64,000 nt of DNA from PALSA-350 sp963794165 (GTDB lineage: Bacteria; Acidobacteriota; Terriglobia; Terriglobales; Acidobacteriaceae): positions 1 through 64,000 of the forward strand of contig CAWCCT010000011.1 in the NCBI GenBank assembly GCA_963794165.1, in the 5' to 3' direction. Below, piece after piece: positions 48,264 to 57,140 of this stretch (the first letter of the stretch is position 1; the number at the start of each line of letters is the position of its first letter). The translations under genes were made by a program, and so were the position numbers. The notes beneath the pieces are model-generated. The model did no database searches, was not told where the DNA came from, and saw only the letters and a list, made by a program, of their open reading frames with translations.

Positions 48264-49187
48264 TCACCAAGGTGACGTACTCACGGATCTCGCAACTTGC
48301 GCTTTCCCGCTGCGTTCTTGTCTCGTTATTAGCCTCTTCAGACGCTGCATTTGTTCCTTGTGGACGAACTTGATCAGTTCCTTTTCGAGCGGAATATCCC
48401 GACGTCGAAACATTGACCAGCCATATCCCCAGGTAAGCGCCAGGCCACCGATCACATAGGGGTGGTGTTTCATCTGGTAAATTATGCGGAAGGCTTGCCA
48501 CAGCGGGTGATTAGCCATCGTATAGTCCTTTTGCCCTTGCCGGACCCTGGCCTTGAGGCAGCCGTGCAGCGCAGTTCCCATGACACGATGATGCTGGCAG
48601 ACCTTCTGAGTAAAGGTGCGCGTCTGCCATCCGTGCATGCGCGCCGAGAGCACTGCTAAATGGTCGATGCCTCCGCCTTTGAGTGGTGCGTAGCCACCGA
48701 TCTCCTCGAAGCATTCGCGTCGAAAAAGCTGACAACCGCCCCATACATTCTCAATATTCTGGACGCGGTAGTCGTACTGAAACGTTCCTTCGCGAAACGG
48801 CGCGCCTGCAACGCCCAGTTCCGGAGTCTCTTCCATCTTCCGGATCAGAAACTCAAAGTGATCTGGCTCGAAGGAAACATCTGCATCGAGATTGCCGACG
48901 ATGAGGAAATTAAGGTCTCTAACCAGGTCATATCCGGCGTTAAAGGCGTGTACCTTGCCAGCGAAGTGCCGTTCCGCCCGCTCACGCATTCGTACCAGTT
49001 CTATCCACGGATTATCCGTGCTGTACTTGCGGACAATGTCGTCGGTGCCGTCAGTTGACCCGTCGCTGACGATCACCCATTTGAGCGGCCTGACCGTCTG
49101 CCCGACGACGGACATCAAAGTTCGCTCGATAAACTGAGCCTCATTTCTTGCCGGAGTGATTAGTACGTAGTTTAAGCTTTCTGGCAT
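48264..49187 (-). CDS. GT2 glycosyltransferase
   Basis: 307 aa GT-A enzyme. Start NYVLITPARNEAQFIERTLM, WVIVSDGSTDGTDDIVRKY, the DxD motif in FLIVGNLDADVSFEPDHFEF, and ED-like/acceptor region GGYAPLKGGGIDHLAVLSAR. It adds a sugar to the lipid-linked intermediate at the cytoplasmic face. A single hydrophobic stretch near the C-terminus (about 255-272) may anchor it. It is 200 bp downstream of the aminotransferase. Confidence 0.9.
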   Translation of the reverse strand: MPESLNYVLITPARNEAQFIERTLMSVVGQTVRPLKWVIVSDGSTDGTDDIVRKYSTDNPWIELVRMRERAERHFAGKVHAFNAGYDLVRDLNFLIVGNLDADVSFEPDHFEFLIRKMEETPELGVAGAPFREGTFQYDYRVQNIENVWGGCQLFRRECFEEIGGYAPLKGGGIDHLAVLSARMHGWQTRTFTQKVCQHHRVMGTALHGCLKARVRQGQKDYTMANHPLWQAFRIIYQMKHHPYVIGGLALTWGYGWSMFRRRDIPLEKELIKFVHKEQMQRLKRLITRQERSGKAQVARSVSTSPW

Positions 49188-49387
49188 AACTCTAGAAGCC
49201 TGCTTATAGGAGGTAACAAATCGACAGAGGTCGGACCTTACTATTCGCTTAGAAGGAACAAGGTTGTCATCCTAGTCCCCTTACCGGTTGCATTGCTGCT
49301 GGTGGGCACCTGTGCCGGCTGCGGGAAATCCCTCGTCTCCGCAAATTCACCAGGACCGAAGGGAACACCGGCGACCTGCCGTGAACA

Positions 49388-50635
49388 TCAAACAGCCGTC
49401 AACGACACCTCGTCACCTTGTGCACATTTACGATGTGTCGCAGATATTAGGTTCTGAATCTCCTCGGCTACCCTGGATAGCTGGTCAGTCCTGAGTTGCG
49501 GGTACATCGGCAATGAAATGATTTCGGTGGAAATGCGTTCTGCTACCGGAAAATCTCCCAAATTGTGATTGAAAGAAGTATAGGCTTTCTGCAAATGAAG
49601 CGGGATTGGGTAGTGAATTCCCGTGCCAATGCCCGCCTTTTTCAAATGGTTCATCATGCCGTCGCGGTCGTCGGTGCGGATCACATAGAGGTGATACACG
49701 GCACGAGACCAGGAAGGCTCATACGGGAGACTTACGGCGTCATTGCTCGCCAGAAGACGGTTGTATTCGGCTGCCCGGTCGCGGCGCTGCGTGTTCCACT
49801 TCTCTAAATGAGTCAGTTTAGCGTGCAGAAGTCCAGCTTGAATCGCGTCCAGCCGACCGTTGTAGCCCTCTATATCATGGTGATACTTCTTCGCCTGACC
49901 ATGATCGCGCAACATCTTGATTTTGTCGGAGACGCTGACATCATTGGTGGTTACTGCCCCTGCTTCGCCACACGCTCCAAGGTTCTTCCCGGGATAGAAA
50001 CTGAATGCCGCCGCGTGGCCCATGGAGCCAGCTTTCATCCAGCGATTAAGCCTCACTGAGAAATATTCTGCGCCATGTGCCTGGCACGCGTCTTCGATCA
50101 CCCTCAAGCCGTATTGCTCAGCAAGCTCCAAGATGGAATCCATGTCGGCCATCTGTCCGTAGAGATGCACTGGCACGACCGCTGTTACTGGGCGTCCACT
50201 CCGGCGGCTGCTGAGCTTGCCGGATTTATTCCGCGTGCACTGCTCTTCCAAGTACCGCTGCAACATCTCGACCGACAGGTTGTAAGTGTTTTCGTCTATG
50301 TCGACGAATTCCGGCACTGCACCGGCCTGAGAGATGGCTTCCGTAGTGGCAATGAAAGTGTGCGGCACGGTAATTACAACGTCGCCGGGTTGTACGCCGC
50401 AAGCCATAATCGCGAACCGCAAAGCATCCGTACCACTGCTAACCGCAATGGAATGACTCGCGTCACAAAAGGCCGCAAATGCCCCCTCAAACTCCTCCAC
50501 CATCGGCCCACCAATGAAGCCAGCAGTGTGCAGAGCCCGACTGAACACGCAAGTGAGTTCTCGCTCAAGCTCCACATGCGGAGTTACCAGGTCGAGAAAA
50601 GGAATGCTTTTCGGAGCATTGTTAAGAATGGACAT
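49388..50635 (-). CDS. DegT/DnrJ/EryC1/StrS-family sugar aminotransferase
   Basis: 415 aa. PLP enzyme: SSGTDALRFAIMACGVQPGD, VPVHLYGQMADMDSI, RVIEDACQAHGAEY, and PLP-lysine Lys217 in FSFYPGKNLGACGEAG. These enzymes transaminate keto-nucleotide sugars using glutamate. Together with the oxidoreductase and acetyltransferase encoded just upstream it matches the WlbA/WlbC/WlbB (WbpB/WbpE/WbpD) set for UDP-2,3-diacetamido-2,3-dideoxy-uronic acid. Its start overlaps the acetyltransferase stop by 14 bp. Confidence 0.92.
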   Translation of the reverse strand: MSILNNAPKSIPFLDLVTPHVELERELTCVFSRALHTAGFIGGPMVEEFEGAFAAFCDASHSIAVSSGTDALRFAIMACGVQPGDVVITVPHTFIATTEAISQAGAVPEFVDIDENTYNLSVEMLQRYLEEQCTRNKSGKLSSRRSGRPVTAVVPVHLYGQMADMDSILELAEQYGLRVIEDACQAHGAEYFSVRLNRWMKAGSMGHAAAFSFYPGKNLGACGEAGAVTTNDVSVSDKIKMLRDHGQAKKYHHDIEGYNGRLDAIQAGLLHAKLTHLEKWNTQRRDRAAEYNRLLASNDAVSLPYEPSWSRAVYHLYVIRTDDRDGMMNHLKKAGIGTGIHYPIPLHLQKAYTSFNHNLGDFPVAERISTEIISLPMYPQLRTDQLSRVAEEIQNLISATHRKCAQGDEVSLTAV

Positions 50636-51128
50636 TGGAACCTTCCACCGTCTGTTCTATGTAACGCAAAACCTTAGCTGGATTTCCGACAACGATAGCG
50701 TTGGAAGGGACATCCTTAGTGACGACGCTACCAGCGCCTACAATCGCGTTCTCGCCGATGTTGGTGTTGGAGAGAATCGTTGCGCCGGAGCCGACGGAGG
50801 CACCCTTGCGTATGACGGTACGCTCGACCTTCCAATCCACTTCCGTTTGTAACCTTCCATCCATCCTCGTGGCGCGCGGATAGGTATCGTTGGTAAACGT
50901 CACCCCGTGCCCGATGAAGACGTTATCCTCGATGACGACGCCTTCGCAGATAAAGGTGTGACTGGAGATCTTGCAACGCTTTCCGACACTCGCATTTCTC
51001 TGGATTTCCACAAATGCGCCGATCTTTGTATCATCCCCGACTTCACATCCGTACAGATTTATGAATTTTGAGAGCTGGACATTGGTTCCCAGTTTTACAT
51101 CGTCCGCAATGCAGTTGTAGGAATTCAC
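50622..51128 (-). CDS. Hexapeptide acetyltransferase (WlbB/WbpD-like)
   Basis: 168 aa, GTG start forming a GTGA overlap with the upstream oxidoreductase stop. Left-handed beta-helix repeats: CIADDVKLGTNVQLSKFINL, CEVGDDTKIGAFVEIQRNAS, VVIEDNVFIGHGVTFTNDTY, VRKGASVGSGATILSNTNIG-type turns and NAIVGAGSVVTKDVPSNAIV. Length and NDTYPR motif fit N-acetyltransferases acting on UDP-3-amino-2-acetamido-uronic acid. Acts with the aminotransferase that follows. Confidence 0.9.
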   Translation of the reverse strand: MNSYNCIADDVKLGTNVQLSKFINLYGCEVGDDTKIGAFVEIQRNASVGKRCKISSHTFICEGVVIEDNVFIGHGVTFTNDTYPRATRMDGRLQTEVDWKVERTVIRKGASVGSGATILSNTNIGENAIVGAGSVVTKDVPSNAIVVGNPAKVLRYIEQTVEGSNVHS

Positions 51129-52111
51129 AGGTAGATCAGAGCTCCTCTCTCTCTCAGCGATTCACTAGCTGCTTCCAACATCTTGACTACTCGCAGCCCC
51201 GCGCAGCCATCGTTGAAAGGCTCCTGCCCGCTTACAATGCAATCTACAAAGTAGGAAAGTTCCTTACGCAGCGCCTCGACCTGCTCCAGTTGAGGGGCCC
51301 ACATATCTCCAGAACGATAATTTACCAGCAGTTCGTAGAGACCTTCGCGGTTCGTAATGTCCACTCCCTTGTCGTACACCTTTACTTTTTCATCGGCTTC
51401 GAGATCGTTCCAAACCAACATCCGTTTCTCTCCGCCAATCAGTGTGGTCCTGACCTTTACCGGGGACAGCCAGTTGACGTTGATGTGCGCTATGACCTTG
51501 TCTGGAAAGTAGAGTGTCATGAAGGCGACATCTTCATAGCCGTTCAGATGTGTCTGACCGGTTGCGACGATGGCCTCAGGGCTCGCTTTGATGAGGTGAT
51601 CCATGATCGAGAGATCGTGCACCGCAAGGTCCCAAAGAACGTTGACATCGTGCTGGAAAAGGCCGAGGTTGACCCGAGTCGAATCGTAGTAGTAGAGCTT
51701 TCCCAAGCTTCCTTCATCGAGCAGTTGCCTGATTTTCTTCACAGCGCCCGTGAAGAGGAAGGTGTGGTCCACCATGATCTTGAGATTCTTTTGACGCCCG
51801 AGAGTGATCAGTGCTTCTCCTTGCATGGTATTGGTGGTGAAAGGCTTCTCGACAAAAACGTGCTTGCCATTCTCCAAAGCTGCTTTCGCCAGCGCGTAAT
51901 GGGTCCAGACTGGGGTCACGACGGCCACGGCGTCAATTTGAGGCGACGACATCACCTCCGAAATGTCTGCTGTCACATGAATTCCCGGATAAGCCCTTTG
52001 GGCGCGCTTTCGGGCGGCAGGGCTCGTCTCCGCGATGGTGAGCACTTGAGAATTCTCCAAACTCGCAAGGTTCCTTACGACGTTTGGTCCCCAGTAGCCG
52101 TATCCAATCAC
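51125..52111 (-). CDS. Gfo/Idh/MocA oxidoreductase (WlbA/WbpB-like)
   Basis: 328 aa from GTG 52111 (product opens VIGYGYWGPNVVRNLASLEN). Relatives begin four or five residues earlier (…NFAVIGYG), but no ATG/GTG/TTG exists there before an in-frame stop, and no good ribosome site precedes GTG 52111; an unusual start such as the ATC behind gagggcggtgg is possible. Family motifs: DAVAVVTPVWTHYALAKAAL, HVFVEKPFTTNTMQGEAL, VNVLWDLAVHDLSIM. It probably oxidises the C3 hydroxyl of a UDP-acetamido-uronic acid, the step before the aminotransferase. Confidence 0.85.
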   Translation of the reverse strand: MIGYGYWGPNVVRNLASLENSQVLTIAETSPAARKRAQRAYPGIHVTADISEVMSSPQIDAVAVVTPVWTHYALAKAALENGKHVFVEKPFTTNTMQGEALITLGRQKNLKIMVDHTFLFTGAVKKIRQLLDEGSLGKLYYYDSTRVNLGLFQHDVNVLWDLAVHDLSIMDHLIKASPEAIVATGQTHLNGYEDVAFMTLYFPDKVIAHINVNWLSPVKVRTTLIGGEKRMLVWNDLEADEKVKVYDKGVDITNREGLYELLVNYRSGDMWAPQLEQVEALRKELSYFVDCIVSGQEPFNDGCAGLRVVKMLEAASESLRERGALIYL

Positions 52112-52252
52112 CGCGAAGTTTACGATGTTCCACCGCCCTCAGAAAACTGGTGATGACTCCGAATATCTACTATTTGGGGGAAAGTTGAGACTAACTGGGA
52201 GCGAAGCTGCCGCAGTGTTGGCAGCTTCGGAAGACGGGGTGGGACTCCGAAC

Positions 52253-53407
52253 TCAATGTGCACCGTCGCCCCCAAACACTGCCCGAGGTGTTCGCATGAG
52301 AATATCGATATCCATCCAGGGAGACCATGACCTGGCGTATTGCAAATCGAGGCGGACCATTTCGTCGAATTTGACGCGGCTTCGCCCGTTCACCTGCCAC
52401 GACCCCGTAATCCCGGGTTTGACCTCCAACACACGGCGGCGATGCCAGGTCTCATATGCTGCCACCTCATAGGGAATAGCGGGCCGAGGACCTACCAGCG
52501 ACATCGTCCCTCCAAGAACGTTAAACAGCTGCGGCAACTCGTCCAAACTGGTTCTTCGGAGGATCCTCCCCAGCCTCGTTACCCTGCGATCGTTCGTAAG
52601 CTTGTAGACGCCTTCACCCTTCCTGTTCGAGGCTTCCCGTTCTGCCATCCCCGCAATAAATTTCGTTACATATTCTTTGTGAATGTTGGGATCATTGTCG
52701 ATGTGCATCGACCTGAATTTCAGGAAAGTGAAACACTGGCCATACTGTCCAACCCTCTGCTGCCTAAACAAAATGGGACCTTTAGAGGATAGCTTAACTG
52801 CAATAGCCATGAGTACCAATAGTGGTGAACATGTGATCAACGCCGTTGTACCGCCGACAATATCCATGAGCCGTTTTATCGCCAATAGCGACCGTCTGCC
52901 GTTATCGCGGCTCGACAAGTCTGGATACAGTGCGGGATTACTCGGACGCCCAGAAAGGTCATGATCCCAATCGTCGGGAAATAAGTGAAATGAGATGCTG
53001 ATATGATTGAATTGTTCGAATGTCAACTTGTCTCGTAAAGTCGTGCTCACCCTGGTCAGGATAGTGGTCAGGAGTGAGTTCTTATCGTCAGCTAAAAGCC
53101 CTGTAAAGATCACGCCAACCGTATCCCGGTCCTTGTACCAGCCGATCACGTCGGTCTCCCTGGTAGATGCCAGCAGTGCCGGCACGATGCTTTTCAGGGC
53201 TTTGCCCTTGTTTTCGGAAGCCTGATGATCGCCGGCGTCTAGAAGCATGAGCAGAAAAGGCCTCCTCGAACGCTCCGTTCTCTTGCGTTCGATGGCAATC
53301 GTCCTTCGAAAGGCTTCCTCGTTCAGGACCTCGCGTTCCTCAGCCGTTGTCAACTTGAGAAGGGGGCCCGCCAGGCTTGAATCATTACCCGAGCGTCGCA
53401 AAGTCAC
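52253..53407 (-). CDS. Initiating sugar-phosphate transferase with degenerate GGDEF-like N-terminus
   Basis: 384 aa from GTG 53407, set by a strong aaggaggt five bases upstream (a longer frame to 53452 lacks such a site). N-terminal about 150 residues have the outline of a GGDEF/cyclase-like fold without a GGDEF motif (ERKRTERSRRPFLLMLLDAG, DVIGWYKDRDTVGVIFTGLL, ISFHLFPDD). Residues from about 170 are a bacterial sugar transferase: KRLMDIVGG membrane segment, LFRQQRVGQYGQCFTFLKFR, RRTSLDELPQLFNVLGGTMS, VGPRPA, and KPGITGSWQVNGRS. It transfers a sugar-1-phosphate to undecaprenyl phosphate, starting EPS repeat synthesis. Confidence 0.9.
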   Translation of the reverse strand: MTLRRSGNDSSLAGPLLKLTTAEEREVLNEEAFRRTIAIERKRTERSRRPFLLMLLDAGDHQASENKGKALKSIVPALLASTRETDVIGWYKDRDTVGVIFTGLLADDKNSLLTTILTRVSTTLRDKLTFEQFNHISISFHLFPDDWDHDLSGRPSNPALYPDLSSRDNGRRSLLAIKRLMDIVGGTTALITCSPLLVLMAIAVKLSSKGPILFRQQRVGQYGQCFTFLKFRSMHIDNDPNIHKEYVTKFIAGMAEREASNRKGEGVYKLTNDRRVTRLGRILRRTSLDELPQLFNVLGGTMSLVGPRPAIPYEVAAYETWHRRRVLEVKPGITGSWQVNGRSRVKFDEMVRLDLQYARSWSPWMDIDILMRTPRAVFGGDGAH

Positions 53408-53542
53408 GGCTACCTCCTTTTTCCGGAATCGTTGTTTGTGGGACGAAACCACATAACTTACCTACACTCTTCCCTTGGGCCCGTCAGCACGCGAACTGCT
53501 TCGGATAGGACGCGTTGGAAATCATCGGACGCAGTCCGGTCA

Positions 53543-54550
53543 TTATTTGGGGGAGCCATCGGCTTGCAGTGAAGTAATGAGCGGAATTCTATTGTAATAG
53601 TAGTCGTTCTGGGCTAGCCTGTTGGACCCATTCAGTACTGCACCAATGATCTTTCCGCGCTCGAGCACTTCGAGCCCGCTCTTTAAGTGCCCCTTCTCAG
53701 TGGTTCCCTGACGTACGACCAGGAGAATTCCGTCGGCAAGGCGCATCCAGACACTCGTGTCCGCGAGCGGCATTACCGGAGGTGAATCGATGATGATCCA
53801 ATCAAACCATGCAGCTAACTGATCCATCGCTGCCGACAATCGTCCTGATTGCATGAGTTCCAGCGGGTGCTTCGGATCGCTGCCCGCTGGTAAAAACCAG
53901 AAGCCCGGACCCTCCAAATGGTGGATGCTCGTCAGCAGGCTGTGCTCGCCTTGGAGGCATTCAGAGATGCCCGAAACCCTTCCCAGCCCGAATAGCTGCG
54001 ATAGAGATGGTCGCCTTACATCACCCTCCAGCAGCAACGTCCGCTGTTGTGTTCTTTTGGCGAGGGAGCACGCCAGATTGGCAGAGACCGTGCTCTTACC
54101 CTCCCGCGGAATTGTGCTCGTAATTAGTACTTTTTTGAGCGGCCGTTCCCGCCGGAGATTTTGCAGGCTGATGCCCAGAAAACGGAATTTTTCCGCCGCA
54201 AGACTTTCGTTGTCTGTAAAGCAAACTAAACGGTTTTGTGGAGGGACCACGACCTTTAAAGATTGAAACCCGCCGAAGTCTTCCACGTGCGAGTCATTGG
54301 CCAGACTCTCTGTTGGCTCGGCAGCGTCGACTGAAATCGCGGCTTGCGGTATCCCGGCTGGCCGAATTGATATGCCGGGATCGACTCTCTGCTCCGGCCC
54401 GGGTTGCTCGAACTGGTCTAGGAAGTTCCGTTCCGAGCGCGCGCGAACCTCAGCGCGTTGCAGCACATCAGTCGCCGCTGACAGAGCCGATCGATCAACG
54501 CCTGAGTGTTCGGCTTCCGACCGTTGCAACGCGTCAAATATAAGGCTCAT
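53543..54550 (-). CDS. CpsD/CapB-like tyrosine autokinase
   Basis: 335 aa cytoplasmic BY-kinase. Walker A STIPREGKST (145-154), Walker A' TLLLEGDVRRPS (171-182), Walker B WIIIDSPPV (251-259). A short tyrosine cluster NDYYYNR (315-321) near the C-terminus may be the autophosphorylation site. The N-terminal approx. 110 residues form a linker. It partners the Wzz-like co-polymerase to control chain length and export. The start overlaps the upstream ATPase gene by 17 bp. Confidence 0.9.
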   Translation of the reverse strand: MSLIFDALQRSEAEHSGVDRSALSAATDVLQRAEVRARSERNFLDQFEQPGPEQRVDPGISIRPAGIPQAAISVDAAEPTESLANDSHVEDFGGFQSLKVVVPPQNRLVCFTDNESLAAEKFRFLGISLQNLRRERPLKKVLITSTIPREGKSTVSANLACSLAKRTQQRTLLLEGDVRRPSLSQLFGLGRVSGISECLQGEHSLLTSIHHLEGPGFWFLPAGSDPKHPLELMQSGRLSAAMDQLAAWFDWIIIDSPPVMPLADTSVWMRLADGILLVVRQGTTEKGHLKSGLEVLERGKIIGAVLNGSNRLAQNDYYYNRIPLITSLQADGSPK

Positions 54551-55523
54551 GTTTGCTCACCCGAACGCCCGAAGGCATACTCAGATCTGATTCGTCGCCG
54601 GCTGCTCCCTGCAAAAGCGAATAGAGATCTGGAACCGCGTTGATAGCTTTCTGGATACCTACCCCGTTATGGCCGCCGGCCGAATAAGCGGGGGGCGACG
54701 TAACGATGTCGAGGCGGAACTCCCTCGCCACATCTTCAATAATGTCGGGGGTAACACTCCTTGTTTGCCTGGCGTAAGCGACGATGAGTGCGTTCTCGCA
54801 AATTGTATTGATCAGCCGGGGGAATCCTCGCGAGTGACGATGCACAGCTAAAATCGTCTGCTCAGGAAATAACGCCTCGGCTTCGGGGTTTGTTCCCGCG
54901 ATCTGCAATCGTCGGTCGATATACCCCTTGGTCTCATCCGAATCGAACGGTTCCAGCCGCGCGCGAAGAGCAATTCTCTGCTTCAGCTGCCTGAGTCCGA
55001 TAGAGTCCAGTTTCTCATCGAGCTCCGGCTGACCGACCAATACGATTTGCAGCAGCTTATCCTCGGCGGTCTCCAGATTCGTCAGAAGTCGGACCTCCTC
55101 AAGTATCTCCGCATCCAGATGGTGCGCTTCATCGAGAATAAGTACGGTTGTCAATTTTCTCGACCCTCGCGAAACCAAAAAGTGGCCCAATGCAAGCAAG
55201 AGTTCGCCTTTGTTCTTCCCAGAGGCAGAGAGCCCGAAGTCGGAAACAACATACTGCAGGAATTCCGTGGGACAGAGGCGACTGTTGAAGAGATATGCAT
55301 AAGCAATGTCTTTACTCTGCTGGAGCTGTTGCAGCAAGCATCTCAGCAATAAAGTCTTGCCGGTACCGACCTCCCCAGTGACCACAACAAATCCCTTGTG
55401 CCGGCGAATGCCATGGTACAGTGCCGCCAGCGCCTCGTTGTGCCGCCGCGTCGAAAAGAGGAAGTTTGGATCGGGCGTGAGTTCGAACGGGTTCCGCGCG
55501 AGATGGAAGTAAGCCTTATACAT
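54534..55523 (-). CDS. ExeA/GspA-type AAA ATPase of the EPS secretion locus
   Basis: 329 aa. Opens AYFHLARNPFELTPDPNFLF, the typical beginning of this group. Walker A GEVGTGKT (50-57), Walker B TVLILDEAHHL (126-136), sensor FPRLINTICENALI. No peptidoglycan-binding domain follows; the C-terminus is short and variable. Homologues lie between the chain-length determinant and the tyrosine kinase in EPS loci with exosortase-type accessories, as here. Its job in assembly is not established; an ATP-dependent assembly factor is likely. Upstream ribosome site is weak. Confidence 0.9.
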   Translation of the reverse strand: MYKAYFHLARNPFELTPDPNFLFSTRRHNEALAALYHGIRRHKGFVVVTGEVGTGKTLLLRCLLQQLQQSKDIAYAYLFNSRLCPTEFLQYVVSDFGLSASGKNKGELLLALGHFLVSRGSRKLTTVLILDEAHHLDAEILEEVRLLTNLETAEDKLLQIVLVGQPELDEKLDSIGLRQLKQRIALRARLEPFDSDETKGYIDRRLQIAGTNPEAEALFPEQTILAVHRHSRGFPRLINTICENALIVAYARQTRSVTPDIIEDVAREFRLDIVTSPPAYSAGGHNGVGIQKAINAVPDLYSLLQGAAGDESDLSMPSGVRVSKHEPYI

Positions 55524-55535
55524 TGTGGTTTCGAG

Positions 55536-57131
55536 TTAACTGTGTTTATAACTGATCACTGATCCTGCCAGGATGGCAGCAAATACCAGCGCAGCCATCG
55601 CCCATCCGAGCAGCATTTTCCTCTTGCTGCGAAGTTGATCCGCAGGAGTCAGGATACTCGGGATCTCAGAGATCACCTTGATCGGCAATAGCGCCTTAAA
55701 CGCCTGTTCCGTGTACAGGCGGTCGTCCAGGAATTCCAATCCGCCGACCACTACAAGACCCAACATCAAACCGACGCCCAACCCGATTCCACAGAATTTT
55801 AGGCGGTTCGGAAAATCGGGTTTCAGAGGTAAGCTGGGCGGATCGAGCATGCGGAAGCGCTCGCCTTGCTGCATCTGCTCCATGCTCGTGGCCATCTTCG
55901 ACTCATTTTCCTTTTTCAACAAGTCATCGTAACTCGTCTTAGATTGATCGTAGCCGCGGGTCAAATCAGCCAACTGTTGCTCGCTCACGGGCTCCTGGTT
56001 CAGACGTCCCTGATAATCACCCACCTTAGCTTTCAGGACCGCGATATCTCGCTCCCGGTTGGCGATTTCAACCTGATTCGATTGCAGCTGACTTTGCAGT
56101 TGCAGCAGAGCGGAGTTCTGCGATTTGTCCGGTACGTAGTCTGCCTCGGCATCTCCATCGGGCTGGGCAGAATTGCCCTTCTTCAACTCGCCAATAAGTT
56201 GCTGTCTCATCCTTTCGGTCTGAGCTATCTGTGTTTTCAACTTGCGGATATCTGGGTATTGATCGGTGTAGTGTGAACTGAGGTCCGCCAAGACCGACTT
56301 GAGTTTTCGGAGTTCTTCGTCGATCGCGGATAATCCGGTTTTGGCTCCGTCTACCGTCTTAGAATCACCCTGGAGAGTGCGATATTGAGTGATCAGCGAT
56401 TGTAAGTATACGTGCTGCTGTTGCGCGGTGTTGAGCGCATCTTCCTCGTTTTCCAGTTGCGACTGCATGCCGCTGAGGATCTGAAGGTTACTCGCCTGCT
56501 GGCTAGGTAAGTCACCAATATGTGCTGCTTTGAACTGTCTAACCTTGGCCTCCTGTTCGGCAAGGCGCTGACGCGCGGTCTCCAACTGACCTTGCAGGAA
56601 CTTGGTTGTATCTTCCGACTGTTGCTGACGTTCCTCCAGATTTTCATCGATGAAGAGCTTCGTGAGCTCAGCGGTGACTCGCTGGGCGAGTTTCGGAGTT
56701 GGCGCGGAATAAGAAACATTGAATGCCGTGATCTGCTCGTGAGTGTCCCGGACAAGCTCGATTACAATATCATTACGCATCCGCTCTACTTTTTCATCTG
56801 GATTGAGGCGGTGGTGGCTGCCGGCGGTATAAAGGTTCAATTGCTCAATTATATGAAGGAGACGCGTGCGGCTGAGAATCTGCTGTTCAATGTTCTGCAG
56901 CCGGCCCTGAAGATCCTCGTTGACGTTTGGAGTGACATAGTCTTTGGGCATCGTCGGCTGCTCTACCAAGATCAGCGTTGCTGACTTATATTTTGGTGGC
57001 AATACCCAGCTGGTTGCCCAGACGAGGAACCACCCAAGGAGTAGCGATACAAGGAAATACGGATACCGGCGACGAACCACGTCCAGGTAGCGCGGCAGGT
57101 CGAGCGGCTGCGGATCTTGATCCTCAGACAT
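55536..57131 (-). CDS. Wzz/GumC-type polysaccharide co-polymerase
   Basis: 531 aa. N-terminal membrane segment YFLVSLLLGWFLVWATSWVL (25-44), a long periplasmic region with coiled-coil stretches (about 170-400; e.g. ETARQRLAEQEAKVRQFKAA), Pro-rich FRMLDPPSLPLKPDFPNR before hydrophobic LGVGLMLGLVVVGGLEFL, and a last hydrophobic segment (LLGWAMAALVFAAILAGSVI) at the C-terminus. No kinase domain is fused; that is the separate downstream gene. It sets polymer length and links synthesis to the outer-membrane exporter. Good ribosome site aagga six bases before the ATG. Confidence 0.92.
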   Translation of the reverse strand: MSEDQDPQPLDLPRYLDVVRRRYPYFLVSLLLGWFLVWATSWVLPPKYKSATLILVEQPTMPKDYVTPNVNEDLQGRLQNIEQQILSRTRLLHIIEQLNLYTAGSHHRLNPDEKVERMRNDIVIELVRDTHEQITAFNVSYSAPTPKLAQRVTAELTKLFIDENLEERQQQSEDTTKFLQGQLETARQRLAEQEAKVRQFKAAHIGDLPSQQASNLQILSGMQSQLENEEDALNTAQQQHVYLQSLITQYRTLQGDSKTVDGAKTGLSAIDEELRKLKSVLADLSSHYTDQYPDIRKLKTQIAQTERMRQQLIGELKKGNSAQPDGDAEADYVPDKSQNSALLQLQSQLQSNQVEIANRERDIAVLKAKVGDYQGRLNQEPVSEQQLADLTRGYDQSKTSYDDLLKKENESKMATSMEQMQQGERFRMLDPPSLPLKPDFPNRLKFCGIGLGVGLMLGLVVVGGLEFLDDRLYTEQAFKALLPIKVISEIPSILTPADQLRSKRKMLLGWAMAALVFAAILAGSVISYKHS

Positions 57132-57140
57132 GATGATTCC

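Noticed and set aside
51068..52153. 361-codon plus-strand frame opposite the Wlb-like oxidoreductase
   Set aside because: Long only because it is antisense to a codon-biased real gene; the minus-strand protein has clear family motifs.
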